Shown here piece after piece: positions 8,160 to 19,058 of a DNA stretch of 30,013 nt (positions are counted from its first letter, which is position 1; each line of letters starts with the position of its first letter). Both the position numbers and the translations under genes were made by a program. Origin of the DNA: Paulinella micropora (lineage: Eukaryota; Cercozoa; Imbricatea; Euglyphida); assembly GCA_009731375.1 (NCBI GenBank), contig BJOX01000117.1:549901-579913 (forward strand), written 5' to 3'. The notes under the pieces were generated by a model. The model made no database searches and was not told where the DNA came from. It saw nothing but the letters and a program-made list of their open reading frames with translations.

Positions 8160-8204
8160 GATAATTGCGTGATGCCTTGTGTGGGGTATTTCGATGAGTT
8201 TAGG
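8160..8204 (+). pseudogene. Decayed copy of HKR exon 6 (3' half) and donor
   Basis: ATTGCGTGATGCC…TATTTCGATGAGTTTAGG|GTAAACTATGTATG matches exon 6 ATTGGGTGATGGCC…AATTTCGACGAATTCACG|GTACACTGTGTATG along its whole length, including the intron start. The codons give GYFDEF for GNFDEF. The upstream half of helix F is absent. Confidence 0.75.
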
Positions 8205-8246
8205 GTAAACTATGTATGTATGTATGTATGTATGTACGTATGTATG

Positions 8247-8277
<31 letters not shown>

Positions 8278-8323
8278 TGTATGTATGTATGTAATGTAAC
8301 GTATGTATGTATGTATGTGTGTG

Positions 8324-8368
<45 letters not shown>

Positions 8369-8796
8369 ACACACACACACACACACACAAACATAAATAC
8401 ATACATACATACATACATACATGCATACATACATGCATACATACTCACAAACATAAACACACACACACACACACGCGCACACACATACATACATACACAC
8501 AGACATACATAAATACATACATACATAAATACATACATACATACATACATACATACATACATACATGTGTGCATACATATATACAGACATATACATACAT
8601 ACATACATACATACATACATACATACATAAATACATAATATATACATGCATACATGCAGACGTACATTTAATATACGTACATGCATACATGCATACATAC
8701 ATACATACATACATACATACATACATACATACATACATACATACATACATACATACATACATACATGGCTTTCGCATTTGCGCCTCATGAATTTTG

Positions 8797-8843
<47 letters not shown>

Positions 8844-8854
8844 CTCTCTCTCTA

Positions 8855-8921
<67 letters not shown>

Positions 8922-9162
8922 ATATAATATATACATATATATATATAATACATATATATACATATATGTATATATGTATATATACAAAAATACATATATA
9001 TATTTGTATATATATATGTGTGTGTGTGTGTATGTATATAATATTTACATATATATATATATATATATAATACATATATATATACATATATATATATGTA
9101 TATATACATATATACATATATATATTTGTATATATATATATATATACCCACCTACCTACTAC

Positions 9163-9208
<46 letters not shown>

Positions 9209-9239
9209 GTCTGTCTTTCTGTCTGTCTATCTATCTATA

Positions 9240-9270
<31 letters not shown>

Positions 9271-9318
9271 ATATCTGTCTGTCTTTCTGTCTGTCTATCT
9301 ATCTATCAATCTATCTAT

Positions 9319-9398
<80 letters not shown>

Positions 9399-9404
9399 GT
9401 CTGT
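8205..9404. repeat. (TATG)n/(ATAC)n palindromic array, (TA)n, (GT)n, (CTAT)n
   Basis: (TATG)n from the donor of the exon 6 copy, (GT)n to about 8366, then (AC)n and (ATAC)n as its complement, so 8205-8765 is a giant imperfect palindrome. Then a unique island (8766-8795), (CTAT)n, (TC)n, (TA)n/(GT)n and (CTAT)n/(CTGT)n. No coding sequence is seen. Confidence 0.93.
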
Positions 9405-9406
9405 CT

Positions 9407-9435
9407 GATCTGATCCAAGATCTCTTTTTACTCTA
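9407..9435 (+). pseudogene. Remnant of the retinal-lysine exon (exon 7), oldest copy
   Basis: GATCTGATCCAAGATCTCTT followed by TTTACTC matches exon 7 (TTTGCTCCAAGATTGCCC, TCAACTC) over the D-I-C-S-K-I-A-L-N codons with several changes, between (CTGT)n and (GATA)n. Confidence 0.5.
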
Positions 9436-9450
9436 AGATACATAGATATC

Positions 9451-9501
<51 letters not shown>

Positions 9502-9538
9502 GTAGGTAGGTAGGTAGGTAGGTAGGTAGGTAGGTAGG

Positions 9539-9576
<38 letters not shown>

Positions 9577-9703
9577 CATAGATAGATAGATAGATACATA
9601 GATAAATAGATAGACATGTATGTATGTATGTATGTATGTATGTATGTATGTATGTATGTATGTATGCATGCATGTATGTATGTATATATGTATGTATGGT
9701 TAT
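9436..9703. repeat. (GATA)n/(GGTA)n then (TATG)n
   Basis: Tetranucleotide arrays separating two remnants of exon 7. No gene is seen. Confidence 0.93.
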
Positions 9704-9744
9704 ATTTCGGGTTGAATCTGATCCAAGATCGTTCTTAATTCTTC

Positions 9745-9747
<3 letters not shown>
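9704..9747 (+). pseudogene. Decayed copy of the retinal-lysine exon (exon 7)
   Basis: TTTCGGGTTGAATCTGATCC followed by AAGATCGTTCTTAATTC aligns base for base with exon 7 around the lysine codon. In the exon frame it reads S-G-stop-I-stop-S-K-I-V-L-N-S, so the lysine codon is kept while two stops have appeared. It then runs into (GATA)n. Confidence 0.68.
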
Positions 9748-9827
<80 letters not shown>

Positions 9828-9850
9828 GGATAGATAGATAGATAGATCGA
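9748..9850. repeat. (GATA)n
   Basis: A GATA array ending in GATCGATCC. Confidence 0.95.
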
Positions 9851-9878
9851 TCCTTTTCCTTGCAAATGAGTGTTCTTT

Positions 9879-10072
9879 GCTTGCTTACTCGCTTTGCTTA
9901 GAAATTCTCCGTGCATGTTTCATGGCTTGCTTAGAAATTCTCCGTGCATGTTTCATGGCTTGCTTAGAAAATCTCCGTGCATGTTTCATGGCTTGCTTAG
10001 AAATTCTCAGTGCATGTTTCATGGCTTGCTTGGAAATTGCATGTTTCATGACTTGCTTACTCGTTTCACCTT
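9879..10072 (+). repeat. 33-bp minisatellite made of the exon 7 acceptor and first bases
   Basis: About 4.7 tandem units of GGCTTGCTTAGAAATTCTCC plus GTGCATGTTTCAT. Aligned to exon 7, CTTAG|AAATTCTCCGTGCATGTTTC corresponds to CTTAG|GAATGCTGCGTGTATGTTTC. The repeat unit is therefore the splice acceptor plus about 20 coding bases. Both ends of the array carry CTTGCTTACTCG. Each unit has an in-frame TAG, so use of a repeated acceptor would terminate translation. Confidence 0.8.
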
Positions 10073-10074
10073 AG

Positions 10075-10202
10075 GAATGCTGCGTGTATGTTTCGGGCGA
10101 CATTTGCTCCAAGATTGCCCTCAACTCAGCCTTCCGGGTGGCTCACATGAACCAAGTCTTGCAGGAAGTCAGCGCTAAGCACGAGGCTGAGCGCCTTGCC
10201 CG
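10075..10202 (+). CDS. HKR exon 7: opsin helix G with retinal lysine, and coiled linker
   Basis: After acceptor CACCTTAG the frame begins ECCVYVSGDICSKIALNS. The Asp (10099-10101) and Lys (10111-10113) have the D-x-x-x-K spacing of D212 and K216, so this Lys is the expected retinal Schiff-base site. Next comes AFRVAHMNQVLQEVSAKHEA and ERLA, a charged, probably helical linker that passes the signal to HisKA. The exon ends in phase 2 at CG|GTAAAT, and exon 8 begins with the A that completes Arg. Two remnants and a 33-bp array lie upstream, and a 5'-truncated copy without lysine or donor lies downstream (10430-10515). Confidence 0.88.
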
Positions 10203-10429
10203 GTAAATTACATTTAGGACAAGGAAAAGGAAAAGGAAAAGGGAAGAAAAGGAAAGAAAAAGGTAGAAATTTCGATGAAGAAGAAAAAAAGGAAAAAAAA
10301 AAGGAAAATGAAAAAGAAAAAGGAGAAGGAAAAAAGAAAAGGGAAGGAAAGAAAAGGAACGAAAAGGAAAAGGAAAAGGGAAGAAACGGGAAGAAACGGG
10401 AAGGACAGGAAAGAAAAGGTAGAAATTTC
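10203..10429. repeat. Purine-rich GGAAAA-type array
   Basis: Degenerate GGAAAA/GAAAAA repeats. AGGTAGAAATTTCG occurs at both ends (about 10260 and 10417), so this intron piece is itself duplicated. Confidence 0.9.
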
Positions 10430-10515
10430 GCTCTCAAGTCAGCCTTTCGGGTGGCTCACATGAACCAAGTCTTAGAGGAACTCAGCGCCAAACACGAGGC
10501 AGAGCGCCTTGCAAG
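10430..10515 (+). pseudogene. Copy of HKR exon 7 lacking the retinal lysine and the donor
   Basis: The copy starts at the ALKSAFRVAHMNQVLEEL level, past the D-x-x-x-K motif, and continues AKHEAERLA. The donor CCCG|GTAAATTACA has become CAAG|ATAAAATTACA. About 92% of bases match exon 7, so the duplication is fairly recent. It cannot be spliced in as it stands. Confidence 0.85.
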
Positions 10516-10549
10516 ATAAAATTACACCGAAATTTCTATCCATCTTACT

Positions 10550-10695
10550 AAGGCGCCTTCTACACCACCCAGAATTCCGGGTTTCTGGAGGCACTTTCTT
10601 TCTGGGTTTTTGCTTTCCTGAAAAGCCTGGCCTGTGGTGGTGGCCACCTTTCACACCCAGAACCCGGAAAATCTGGGTGGTGTAGAAGGGACCTT
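10550..10695. mobile_element. Short TIR element M1, copy 1
   Basis: The ends are inverted repeats: GGCGCCTTCTACACCACCCA at the left and, read inversely, GGTCCCTTCTACACCACCCA at the right, each followed by GAATTCCGGGTTTCTGG-like sequence. The centre contains GGCCTGTGGTGGTGGCCACC. A second copy is at 21993-22132. The size and structure fit a MITE. Confidence 0.75.
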
Positions 10696-10820
10696 TCCTT
10701 TTCTTTCCTTTTCTTCCCTTTTCCTTTTCCTTTTCCTTTTCCTTTCTTTCCTTCCCTTTTCTTTTTTCCTTCTTCCTTTTTCTTTTTTCCTTTTTTTTTT
10801 TTTTCTTTTTTCCTTTTTTT

Positions 10821-10916
<96 letters not shown>

Positions 10917-10977
10917 CTTTTTTTTTTTNNNNNNNNNNGATTCTACTTATCATCGTTACATACATACATACATACAG
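10696..10977. repeat. Pyrimidine array, long poly-T, 10-N gap, start of (ATAC)n
   Basis: TTTTCC repeats pass into a poly-T run of about 130 bases, a gap at 10929-10938 and (ATAC)n ending in ATACAG, an acceptor-like end. Confidence 0.93.
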
Positions 10978-11014
10978 AGCGCGGATTGAAGCAGATGCAG
11001 CATAACGTCGCGAG
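10978..11014 (+). pseudogene. Exon 8 copy a (stop codon)
   Basis: After ATACAG the sequence AGCGCGGATTGAAGCAGATG, then CAGCATAACGTCGCGAG, matches exon 8, but AAA/AAG is TAA. It is truncated at CGCGAG into TACATACATA. Confidence 0.85.
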
Positions 11015-11103
11015 TACATACATACATAAATATATACATACATACATGCATGCATACATACATGCATACATACATGCATACATACATACATACATACATA
11101 CAG

Positions 11104-11140
11104 AGCGCCTATTGAAGCAGATGCAGCAAAACGTCGCGAA
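11104..11140 (+). pseudogene. Exon 8 copy b (truncated)
   Basis: Reads R-A-P-I-E-A-D-A-A-K-R-R-E then enters (ATAC)n. Open, but lacks the H-box half and the donor. Separated from copy a by (ATAC)n with ATGC variants. Confidence 0.85.
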
Positions 11141-11257
11141 TACATACATACATAAATATATACATACATACATACATACAAACATACAAACATACATACA
11201 TACATGCATACATACATACATACATTCATACATACATACATAAATACATACATACAG

Positions 11258-11292
11258 TGCGCATTGAAGCAGATGCAGCAAAACGTCGCGAG
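11258..11292 (+). pseudogene. Exon 8 copy c (frameshift)
   Basis: GTGCGCATTGAAGCAG lacks two bases relative to GAGCGCGGATTGAAGCAG, giving GCG CAT TGA. It is truncated at CGCGAG into TATACATACA. Confidence 0.85.
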
Positions 11293-11367
11293 TATACATA
11301 CATAAATTTTTACATACATACATGCATGCATACATACATACATACATACAAACATACATACATACAG

Positions 11368-11428
11368 AGCGAGGATTGAAGCTGATGCAGCAAAGCGTCG
11401 CGAGTTCATGAACTATATTTTCCATGAG
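11368..11428 (+). CDS. HKR exon 8: HisKA helix 1 up to the H-box histidine
   Basis: After ATACAG one base completes Arg, then ARIEADAAKRREFMNYIFHE, ending in phase 0 at GAG|GTATAC. The His codon (11423-11425) in F-H-E is the expected phosphoacceptor of the H-box (consensus F-S/x-H-E-I/L-R-T/x-P-L/I-N). The intron falls directly after H-E, and exon 9 supplies V-R-V-P-I-N. Of five related copies here, this one alone is both open and complete at acceptor and donor. The donor is also the first unit of the following (ATAC)n array. Confidence 0.9.
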
Positions 11429-11531
11429 GTATACATACATACATACATACATACATACATACATACATACATACATACATACATACATACAACATGCATA
11501 CACATATAAATACATATACACATACATACAG

Positions 11532-11566
11532 AACGTCGCGAGTTCGTGAACTATACTTTCCATGAG
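11532..11566 (+). pseudogene. Exon 8 copy e (3' half with donor)
   Basis: After ATACAG it starts inside the exon with AACGTCGCGAGTTCGTGAAC and reads R-R-E-F-V-N-Y-T-F-H-E, then GAG|GTATAC. It keeps the histidine and the donor but would be out of phase with exon 7 (phase 2 donor, acceptor needing one base). It could only be used with a frame change. Confidence 0.8.
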
Positions 11567-12640
<1,074 letters not shown>

Positions 12641-12667
12641 TATCTATATATCTATCTATCTATCTAA

Positions 12668-12741
<74 letters not shown>

Positions 12742-12763
12742 CCTGATCACTACACTACTGCAT

Positions 12764-12807
<44 letters not shown>

Positions 12808-12829
12808 GATAGATAGGTAGATAGATAGG

Positions 12830-12909
<80 letters not shown>

Positions 12910-12964
12910 CAGTTGATTGGTACCCGCACCTGTCGATAGGTAGGTAGGTAGGTAGGTAGGTAGG

Positions 12965-13047
<83 letters not shown>

Positions 13048-13080
13048 GTAGATAGCTAGGTAGGTAGGTAGGTAGGTAGG

Positions 13081-13119
<39 letters not shown>

Positions 13120-13134
13120 GTCGACAGATAGGTC

Positions 13135-13208
<74 letters not shown>

Positions 13209-13257
13209 GCAAGAAAAAAGAATTTAGATATGTGTGTATACTCAATATCATAGCCAG
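12641..13257. repeat. (CTAT)n, (AC)n, then long (GATA)n/(GGTA)n
   Basis: The GATA half of a large inverted repeat whose CTAT half lies at about 13276-13500. A unique island is at 12740-12768, and 13206-13257 is unique and leads to CCAG before exon 9 copy a. Confidence 0.92.
12911..12930 (-). pseudogene. Inverted copy of exon 9 start
   Basis: On the minus strand GACAG is followed by GTGCGGGTACCAATCAACTG, the same as the plus-strand copy at 13389. It lies between GATA and GGTA repeats that mirror the CTAT and CTAC around that copy. It can only arise by inverted duplication. Confidence 0.85.
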
Positions 13258-13274
13258 GTTCGTGTGCCCATCAA

Positions 13275-13275
<1 letters not shown>
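13258..13275 (+). pseudogene. Exon 9 copy a (diverged)
   Basis: CCAG then GTTCGTGTGCCCATCAAC encodes V-R-V-P-I-N, with third-position differences from the other copies, then (CTAT)n. The protein of this short motif is conserved although codons differ. Confidence 0.75.
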
Positions 13276-13337
<62 letters not shown>

Positions 13338-13388
13338 CCTACCTACCTACCTACCTACCTACCTACCTACCTACCTACCTATGGACAG

Positions 13389-13406
13389 GTGCGGGTACCA
13401 ATCAAC
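13389..13406 (+). pseudogene. Exon 9 copy c
   Basis: ACAG then GTGCGGGTACCAATCAAC, encoding V-R-V-P-I-N, then TGTCTATC into (CTAT)n. Partner of the inverted copy at 12911-12930. Confidence 0.85.
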
Positions 13407-13408
13407 TG

Positions 13409-13466
<58 letters not shown>

Positions 13467-13503
13467 CATCTATCTATCTACCTACCTAACTACCTATTGA
13501 CAG

Positions 13504-13523
13504 GTGCGGATACCAATCAACGG
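13504..13523 (+). pseudogene. Exon 9 copy d
   Basis: ACAG then GTGCGGATACCAATCAACGG, encoding V-R-I-P-I-N-G, then (TCTA)n. The exon itself has GGGCTATC at this point, so the array begins where the exon carries a CTATC. Confidence 0.85.
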
Positions 13524-13591
<68 letters not shown>

Positions 13592-13666
13592 CCTATCTAC
13601 CTACCTACCTACCTACCTACCTATCTATCTATCTATTTATTTATCTATCTATCTATCTATTTTCAG

Positions 13667-13716
13667 GTGCGAGTACCTATCAACGGGCTATCAAAGGGCG
13701 TGGACATGTTGAAGCT
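13667..13716 (+). pseudogene. Exon 9 copy e (longer)
   Basis: TTTTCAG then [17 protein letters not shown], truncated at AAGCT into (ATCT)n. Met to Lys at one position. No donor. Confidence 0.88.
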
Positions 13717-13725
13717 ATCTATCTG

Positions 13726-13773
<48 letters not shown>

Positions 13774-13848
13774 CCTACCTACCTACCTACCTACCTACCA
13801 ACCTATCTATCTATCTATAAATTTATCTATCTATGTATCTATTTTCAG

Positions 13849-13898
13849 GTGCGAGTACCTATCAACGGGCTATCAATGGGCGTGGACATGTTAAAGCT
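13849..13898 (+). pseudogene. Exon 9 copy f (longer)
   Basis: TTTTCAG then [17 protein letters not shown], truncated at the same AAGCT junction. Flanks are (CTAC)n/(TTTA) and (CTAT)n, as for copy e, so the unit of about 182 bases (exon fragment plus array) was duplicated as a block. Confidence 0.88.
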
Positions 13899-13936
13899 AT
13901 CTATCTATCTATCTGTCTATCTATCTATCTATCTAA

Positions 13937-13993
<57 letters not shown>

Positions 13994-14062
13994 AATCTAT
14001 CTACCTACCTACCTACCTACCTATCTATTTATTTATTTATCTATCTATCTATCTATTTTCAG

Positions 14063-14159
14063 GTTCGAGTACCTATCAACGGGCTATCCATGGGCGTCGA
14101 CATGTTAAAGCTCATTCTTTCCAAGCCTGAGTATAACGCCGTCACGGAACGCCGGTCGG
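14063..14159 (+). CDS. HKR exon 9: rest of H-box and HisKA helix 1
   Basis: TTTTCAG opens phase 0 [20 protein letters not shown] and [11 protein letters not shown]. It completes the H-box after exon 8: H-E-V-R-V-P-I-N. It is the longest of seven related copies and the only one with sequence past LKL. The donor is uncertain. CG|GTCGGG (exon end 14154, phase 2) fits exon 10. G|GTTTTG (end 14159, phase 1) would not. The intron starts with (GTT)n and a very long poly-T. Confidence 0.85.
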
Positions 14160-15420
<1,261 letters not shown>

Positions 15421-15424
15421 GTAG

Positions 15425-15479
15425 TGAGGAGACTGAATCGATTACAGTGATCGATGATGGCTTGGTACATGTAACCAAG
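15425..15479 (+). CDS. HKR exon 10: HisKA helix 2, first part
   Basis: After CGGTAG one base completes a codon, then [18 protein letters not shown], ending in phase 0 at AAG|GTAACC. Joined to exon 11 it reads [19 protein letters not shown], a continuous amphipathic helix as in HisKA helix 2. From H-box His to the conserved Lys of NLEK is 61 residues, close to the usual 50-60. No copy of this exon was found. The acceptor (preceded by CTATCTTTCG) is plausible but not strong. Confidence 0.65.
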
Positions 15480-15489
15480 GTAACCAAAA

Positions 15490-15665
15490 AAAAAGTGAAG
15501 AATTTCGGCCACATCAAATTTTGGAAAAAAAATAAACGCTTCTTGCGGTGAAAAAGACTAGCGAAGAATTCCGGCCACCCAAAGTTTTGTGCAAAAACAA
15601 GATATTCTGCGGTGAAAAGTCGCTGGCCGAAAATCTTTTCACTTGTCCACCCAACATTCGGTAAA
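15490..15665. mobile_element. Foldback element G, copy 2
   Basis: GTGAAGAATTTCGGCCAC near the left, CTGGCCGAAAATCTTTTCAC near the right, and an inner repeated GCGAAGAATTCCGGCCACC. Inverted ends and internal GCGGTGAAAA repeats resemble 2745-2945. Confidence 0.5.
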
Positions 15666-15754
15666 GTTTTCAACAATTTAGAGGGCCGGCGGGTCTCATG
15701 TTCAAAAGCAGTGGTACCCCTTGAAGTTAGATAGTTGAGGCAGTAAGCTTGCAA

Positions 15755-15827
15755 GATACATACATACATACATACATACATACTTACATACATACATTAC
15801 ATTACATACATTACATACATACATACA

Positions 15828-15858
<31 letters not shown>

Positions 15859-16535
15859 CATACAGCACATACAGCACATACATACATACATACATACAGA
15901 GAGGGTGTGNNNNNNNNNNNNNNNNNNNNNNNNNNNNNNNNNNNNNNNNNNNNNNNNNNNNNNNNNNNNNNNNNNNNNNNNNNNNNNNNNNNNNNNNNNN
16001 NNNNNNNNNNNNNNNNNNNNNNNNNNNNNNNNNNNNNNNNNNNNNNNNNNNNNNNNNNNNNNNNNNNNNNNNNNNNNNNNNNNNNNNNNNNNNNNNNNNN
16101 NNNNNNNNNNNNNNNNNNNNNNNNNNNNNNNNNNNNNNNNNNNNNNNNNNNNNNNNNNNNNNNNNNNNNNNNNNNNNNNNNNNNNNNNNNNNNNNNNNNN
16201 NNNNNNNNNNNNNNNNNNNNNNNNNNNNNNNNNNNNNNNNNNNNNNNNNNNNNNNNNNNNNNNNNNNNNNNNNNNNNNNNNNNNNNNNNNNNNNNNNNNN
16301 NNNNNNNNNNNNNNNNNNNNNNNNNNNNNNNNNNNNNNNNNNNNNNNNNNNNNNNNNNNNNNNNNNNNNNNNNNNNNNNNNNNNNNNNNNNNNNNNNNNN
16401 NNNNNNNNNNNNNNNNNNNNNNNNNNNNNNNNNNNNNNNNNNNNNNNNNNNNNNNNNNNNNNNNNNNNNNNNNNNNNNNNNNNNNNNNNNNNNNNNNNNN
16501 NNNNNNNNNNNNNNNNNNNNNNNNNNNNNNNNNNN

Positions 16536-16585
<50 letters not shown>

Positions 16586-16603
16586 CGAGACAGACAGACA
16601 GAC

Positions 16604-16642
<39 letters not shown>

Positions 16643-16655
16643 TATGTGTGGTTAG
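15755..16655. repeat. (ATAC)n, 626-base N gap, (GA)n
   Basis: (ATAC)n with ATTAC variants to 15900, N from 15910 to 16535, (GA)n/(GACA)n to 16638, then TATGTGTGGTTAG, the exon 11 acceptor. Confidence 0.93.
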
Positions 16656-16703
16656 GTACTAAATGATATTTTGAACTTGGAGAAGGCGGATCAAGGACGA
16701 CTG
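16656..16703 (+). CDS. HKR exon 11: end of HisKA helix 2
   Basis: Acceptor GGTTAG, then VLNDILNLEKADQGRL, phase 0 to phase 0 with donor CTG|GTTATT. It matches the well-known end of HisKA helix 2 (L-N/L-N-D-L/I-L-D/N-L/F-S/E-K-I/A-E/D-A/Q-G-K/R-L). Joined to exon 12 it gives ADQGRL-QLDEAPFVLH, equal to EAGKLELEPVPFDLRE in typical kinases. The intron then begins as TTTTC/TC repeat. Confidence 0.87.
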
Positions 16704-16743
16704 GTTATTCTTTTCTCTTTTCCTCCCTCTGTCTCTCTTTCTC

Positions 16744-16793
<50 letters not shown>

Positions 16794-17074
16794 TTTCCTC
16801 TCTTCCTCCCTCTCCCTCTTTCATTTCTCTCTCCTACCCTCTCTGTCCCTCTCCTTTCCTCCCTTCTTCCCTCCATATTCCTCCCTTCTTCCCTCCATAT
16901 TTTCTTCCTTCTCTCTCCTTCCCTTCCCCCNNNNNNNNNNNCCCATTCATCTTCAATCTGATCAATCTATCTCATGTGTGCAAAAGGAGGAGGTGTCGTT
17001 TTGTAGCATGCCTCACTCAGCTGTCTACCTACCTATCCAGCTAATCTGATCTGTCTGTTTCATAATACTATCTA

Positions 17075-17132
<58 letters not shown>

Positions 17133-17178
17133 CCATCTATATATCCATCTATCTATCTATCTATCTATCTCTGTTTCA
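16704..17178. repeat. (TC)n/CCTTC array, 11-N gap, unique island, (CTAT)n
   Basis: Pyrimidine repeats with a duplicated CCTCCCTTCTTCCCTCCATA (about 16857 and 16880), gap 16931-16941, unique 16942-17070 without a recognised exon, then (CTAT)n. Confidence 0.9.
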
Positions 17179-17212
17179 GTGTATAGCAATCGGAAACAGG
17201 AACCCTTTGTAT
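17179..17212 (+). pseudogene. Decayed copy of HKR exon 12 with acceptor
   Basis: GTGTATAGCAATCGGAAACA then GGAACCCTTTGTA aligns with TTGTATCATAG|CAACTGGATGAGGCCCCTTTTGTA of exon 12 and its acceptor. It then runs into (GATA)n. Confidence 0.6.
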
Positions 17213-17240
17213 GATAGATAGATAGATAGATAGGTAGATC

Positions 17241-17325
<85 letters not shown>

Positions 17326-17362
17326 GTAGGTAGGTAGGTAGGTAGGTAGGTAGGTAGATAGG

Positions 17363-17425
<63 letters not shown>
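17213..17425. repeat. (GATA)n/(GGTA)n
   Basis: A GATA array between two decayed exon 12 copies. Confidence 0.95.
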
Positions 17426-17463
17426 AGAGGCACCCTTCGTATTGCACGAGCTTGCTCAAGCTA
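17426..17463 (+). pseudogene. Diverged copy of HKR exon 12
   Basis: Reads [12 protein letters not shown], compared with E-A-P-F-V-L-H-A-S-L-K-R of exon 12, then (CTAT)n. The L-H-E-L wording is nearer to the general kinase consensus (P-F-D-L-R-E-L), so this may preserve an older or paralogous form. Confidence 0.7.
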
Positions 17464-17486
17464 TCTATCTATCTATCTATCTATCG

Positions 17487-17533
<47 letters not shown>

Positions 17534-17567
17534 CGTCTGTCTGTCTATCTATCTATCTATCTATCTA

Positions 17568-17600
<33 letters not shown>

Positions 17601-17724
17601 ACCAATCTTCCTATCTATCTATCTATCTGTTTACCTATCTATGTATCTACCTATCTATGTATCTATCTATCTATCTATCTGTCTATCTATCTATCTATCT
17701 ATCCATCCATCCATCCATCCATCC

Positions 17725-17770
<46 letters not shown>

Positions 17771-17781
17771 ATCTATATCTA

Positions 17782-17840
<59 letters not shown>

Positions 17841-17906
17841 CCATCTATCCATCTATCTATCTATCTATTTGTCTATCTATCTATCTATATATTTTTCTAT
17901 CCATCC

Positions 17907-17938
<32 letters not shown>

Positions 17939-17953
17939 GTCTATCTATATCTA

Positions 17954-17997
<44 letters not shown>

Positions 17998-17998
17998 C

Positions 17999-18067
<69 letters not shown>

Positions 18068-18124
18068 CCTATCTATCTTTCTACCTACCTGCCTATCTAC
18101 CTATCTATCTATCTATCTATCTAC

Positions 18125-18162
<38 letters not shown>

Positions 18163-18163
18163 C
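17464..18163. repeat. (CTAT)n with CCAT, TATA and CTAC blocks
   Basis: 700 bases of tetranucleotide repeat. No gene is seen. Confidence 0.95.
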
Positions 18164-18719
18164 TCATCAGTTGATCTCGTCACTTACTCCACGGAGTGAT
18201 CCAAGGCCACTTGAGGTGTCACTGACCCTCCCTTGGGCTTGGTTTTTTGAAATGGGTGCCATCTGTCGACAGACAGAGAATTAGGGGATGGTGTGGGTGT
18301 GCTGGGCCCGTGGTGGGGTGCCTTATGTGTGCCTAGCCATACGCCTATAAGTCACATGCCGAAATAGCGACGGGAAGCACAATCCTGTTCCCTCAGGGTG
18401 CCCTTTCTCGCTTGTTGAGCCCGGAATAAAACCCACAGTGCTCTGTCGGTTTATACTAGACTGTCGAACAGTCTCGAAACTCCATCTGCTTACTGGGTCC
18501 TCTGTAATGGAGGTGGGAGCTCGTTCTGCAAGGGGCGCTTATGGAACGAGCCCTGGCCCCGCCTGGTACTAGGGAGCTTTGGTATCGCCTGTATCAGTCC
18601 CTTCCGTGCAAACATCACGGCTTAGCTGGGCATCGGGTTAATACTTTACCCACAGACTTCCTTGGTTGACGAAATCAGAAGCTCCTTTTTTCTGACATTA
18701 GTCGATATCTCATCTCATC
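18164..18719 (+). mobile_element. Interspersed element R1, copy B (longest)
   Basis: About 550 bases of unique sequence, including GGGATGGTGTGGGTGTGCTG, GGAACGAGCCCTGGCCCC and ending GTCGATATCTCATC, then (TATC)n. Copies: 838-969, 20896-21067 and 29580-30013 (the last three on the minus strand). Shorter copies are missing the 5' side and all keep the 3' end. That pattern, with a simple-repeat tail, fits target-primed retrotransposition of a LINE 3' region or SINE. No protein domain is recognised. Its 5' limit is not certain because the only comparable copy leaves the window. Confidence 0.78.
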
Positions 18720-18933
18720 TATCTATCTATCTATCTAACTCCTCTGACCCGCCTGTCTATCTATCTATCTAACTATCTAGATATCTATCTATCTATCTAT
18801 CTATCTGTCGATCTATCTACCTATCTATCTATCTATTGATCCTAGATATCAATCTACCTCCTCTGTCCTGCCTGCCCGCAAAACACGTCAAATTTGTGGC
18901 TTTCCTCATAATATGCCATTTGTTGTATCATAG
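18720..18933. repeat. (CTAT)n with short unique pieces and a partial hairpin-element arm
   Basis: The (TATC)n tail is interrupted by two related pieces (AACTCCTCTGACCCGCCTG and TACCTCCTCTGTCCTGCCTG). 18872-18904 (CCCGCAAAACACGTCAAATT then TGTGGC) is one arm of element H (see 21843). The last bases form the exon 12 acceptor TATCATAG. Confidence 0.85.
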
Positions 18934-18977
18934 CAACTGGATGAGGCCCCTTTTGTATTGCACGCCTCACTCAAACG
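18934..18977 (+). CDS. HKR exon 12: linker from HisKA to ATPase
   Basis: After TATCATAG the frame reads QLDEAPFVLHASLK and two bases of Arg, ending in phase 2 at CG|GTATAC. The P-F-x-L-x-x-x-L pattern is the standard strand/helix after HisKA. The donor is again the first unit of an (ATAC)n array. Two diverged copies lie upstream (17179, 17426) and six truncated tandem copies downstream. Only this copy has an acceptor. Confidence 0.85.
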
Positions 18978-19058
18978 GTATACATACATATATACATACA
19001 TACATACATACATACATACATGCATACATACATACATACATACATACATACATACATA

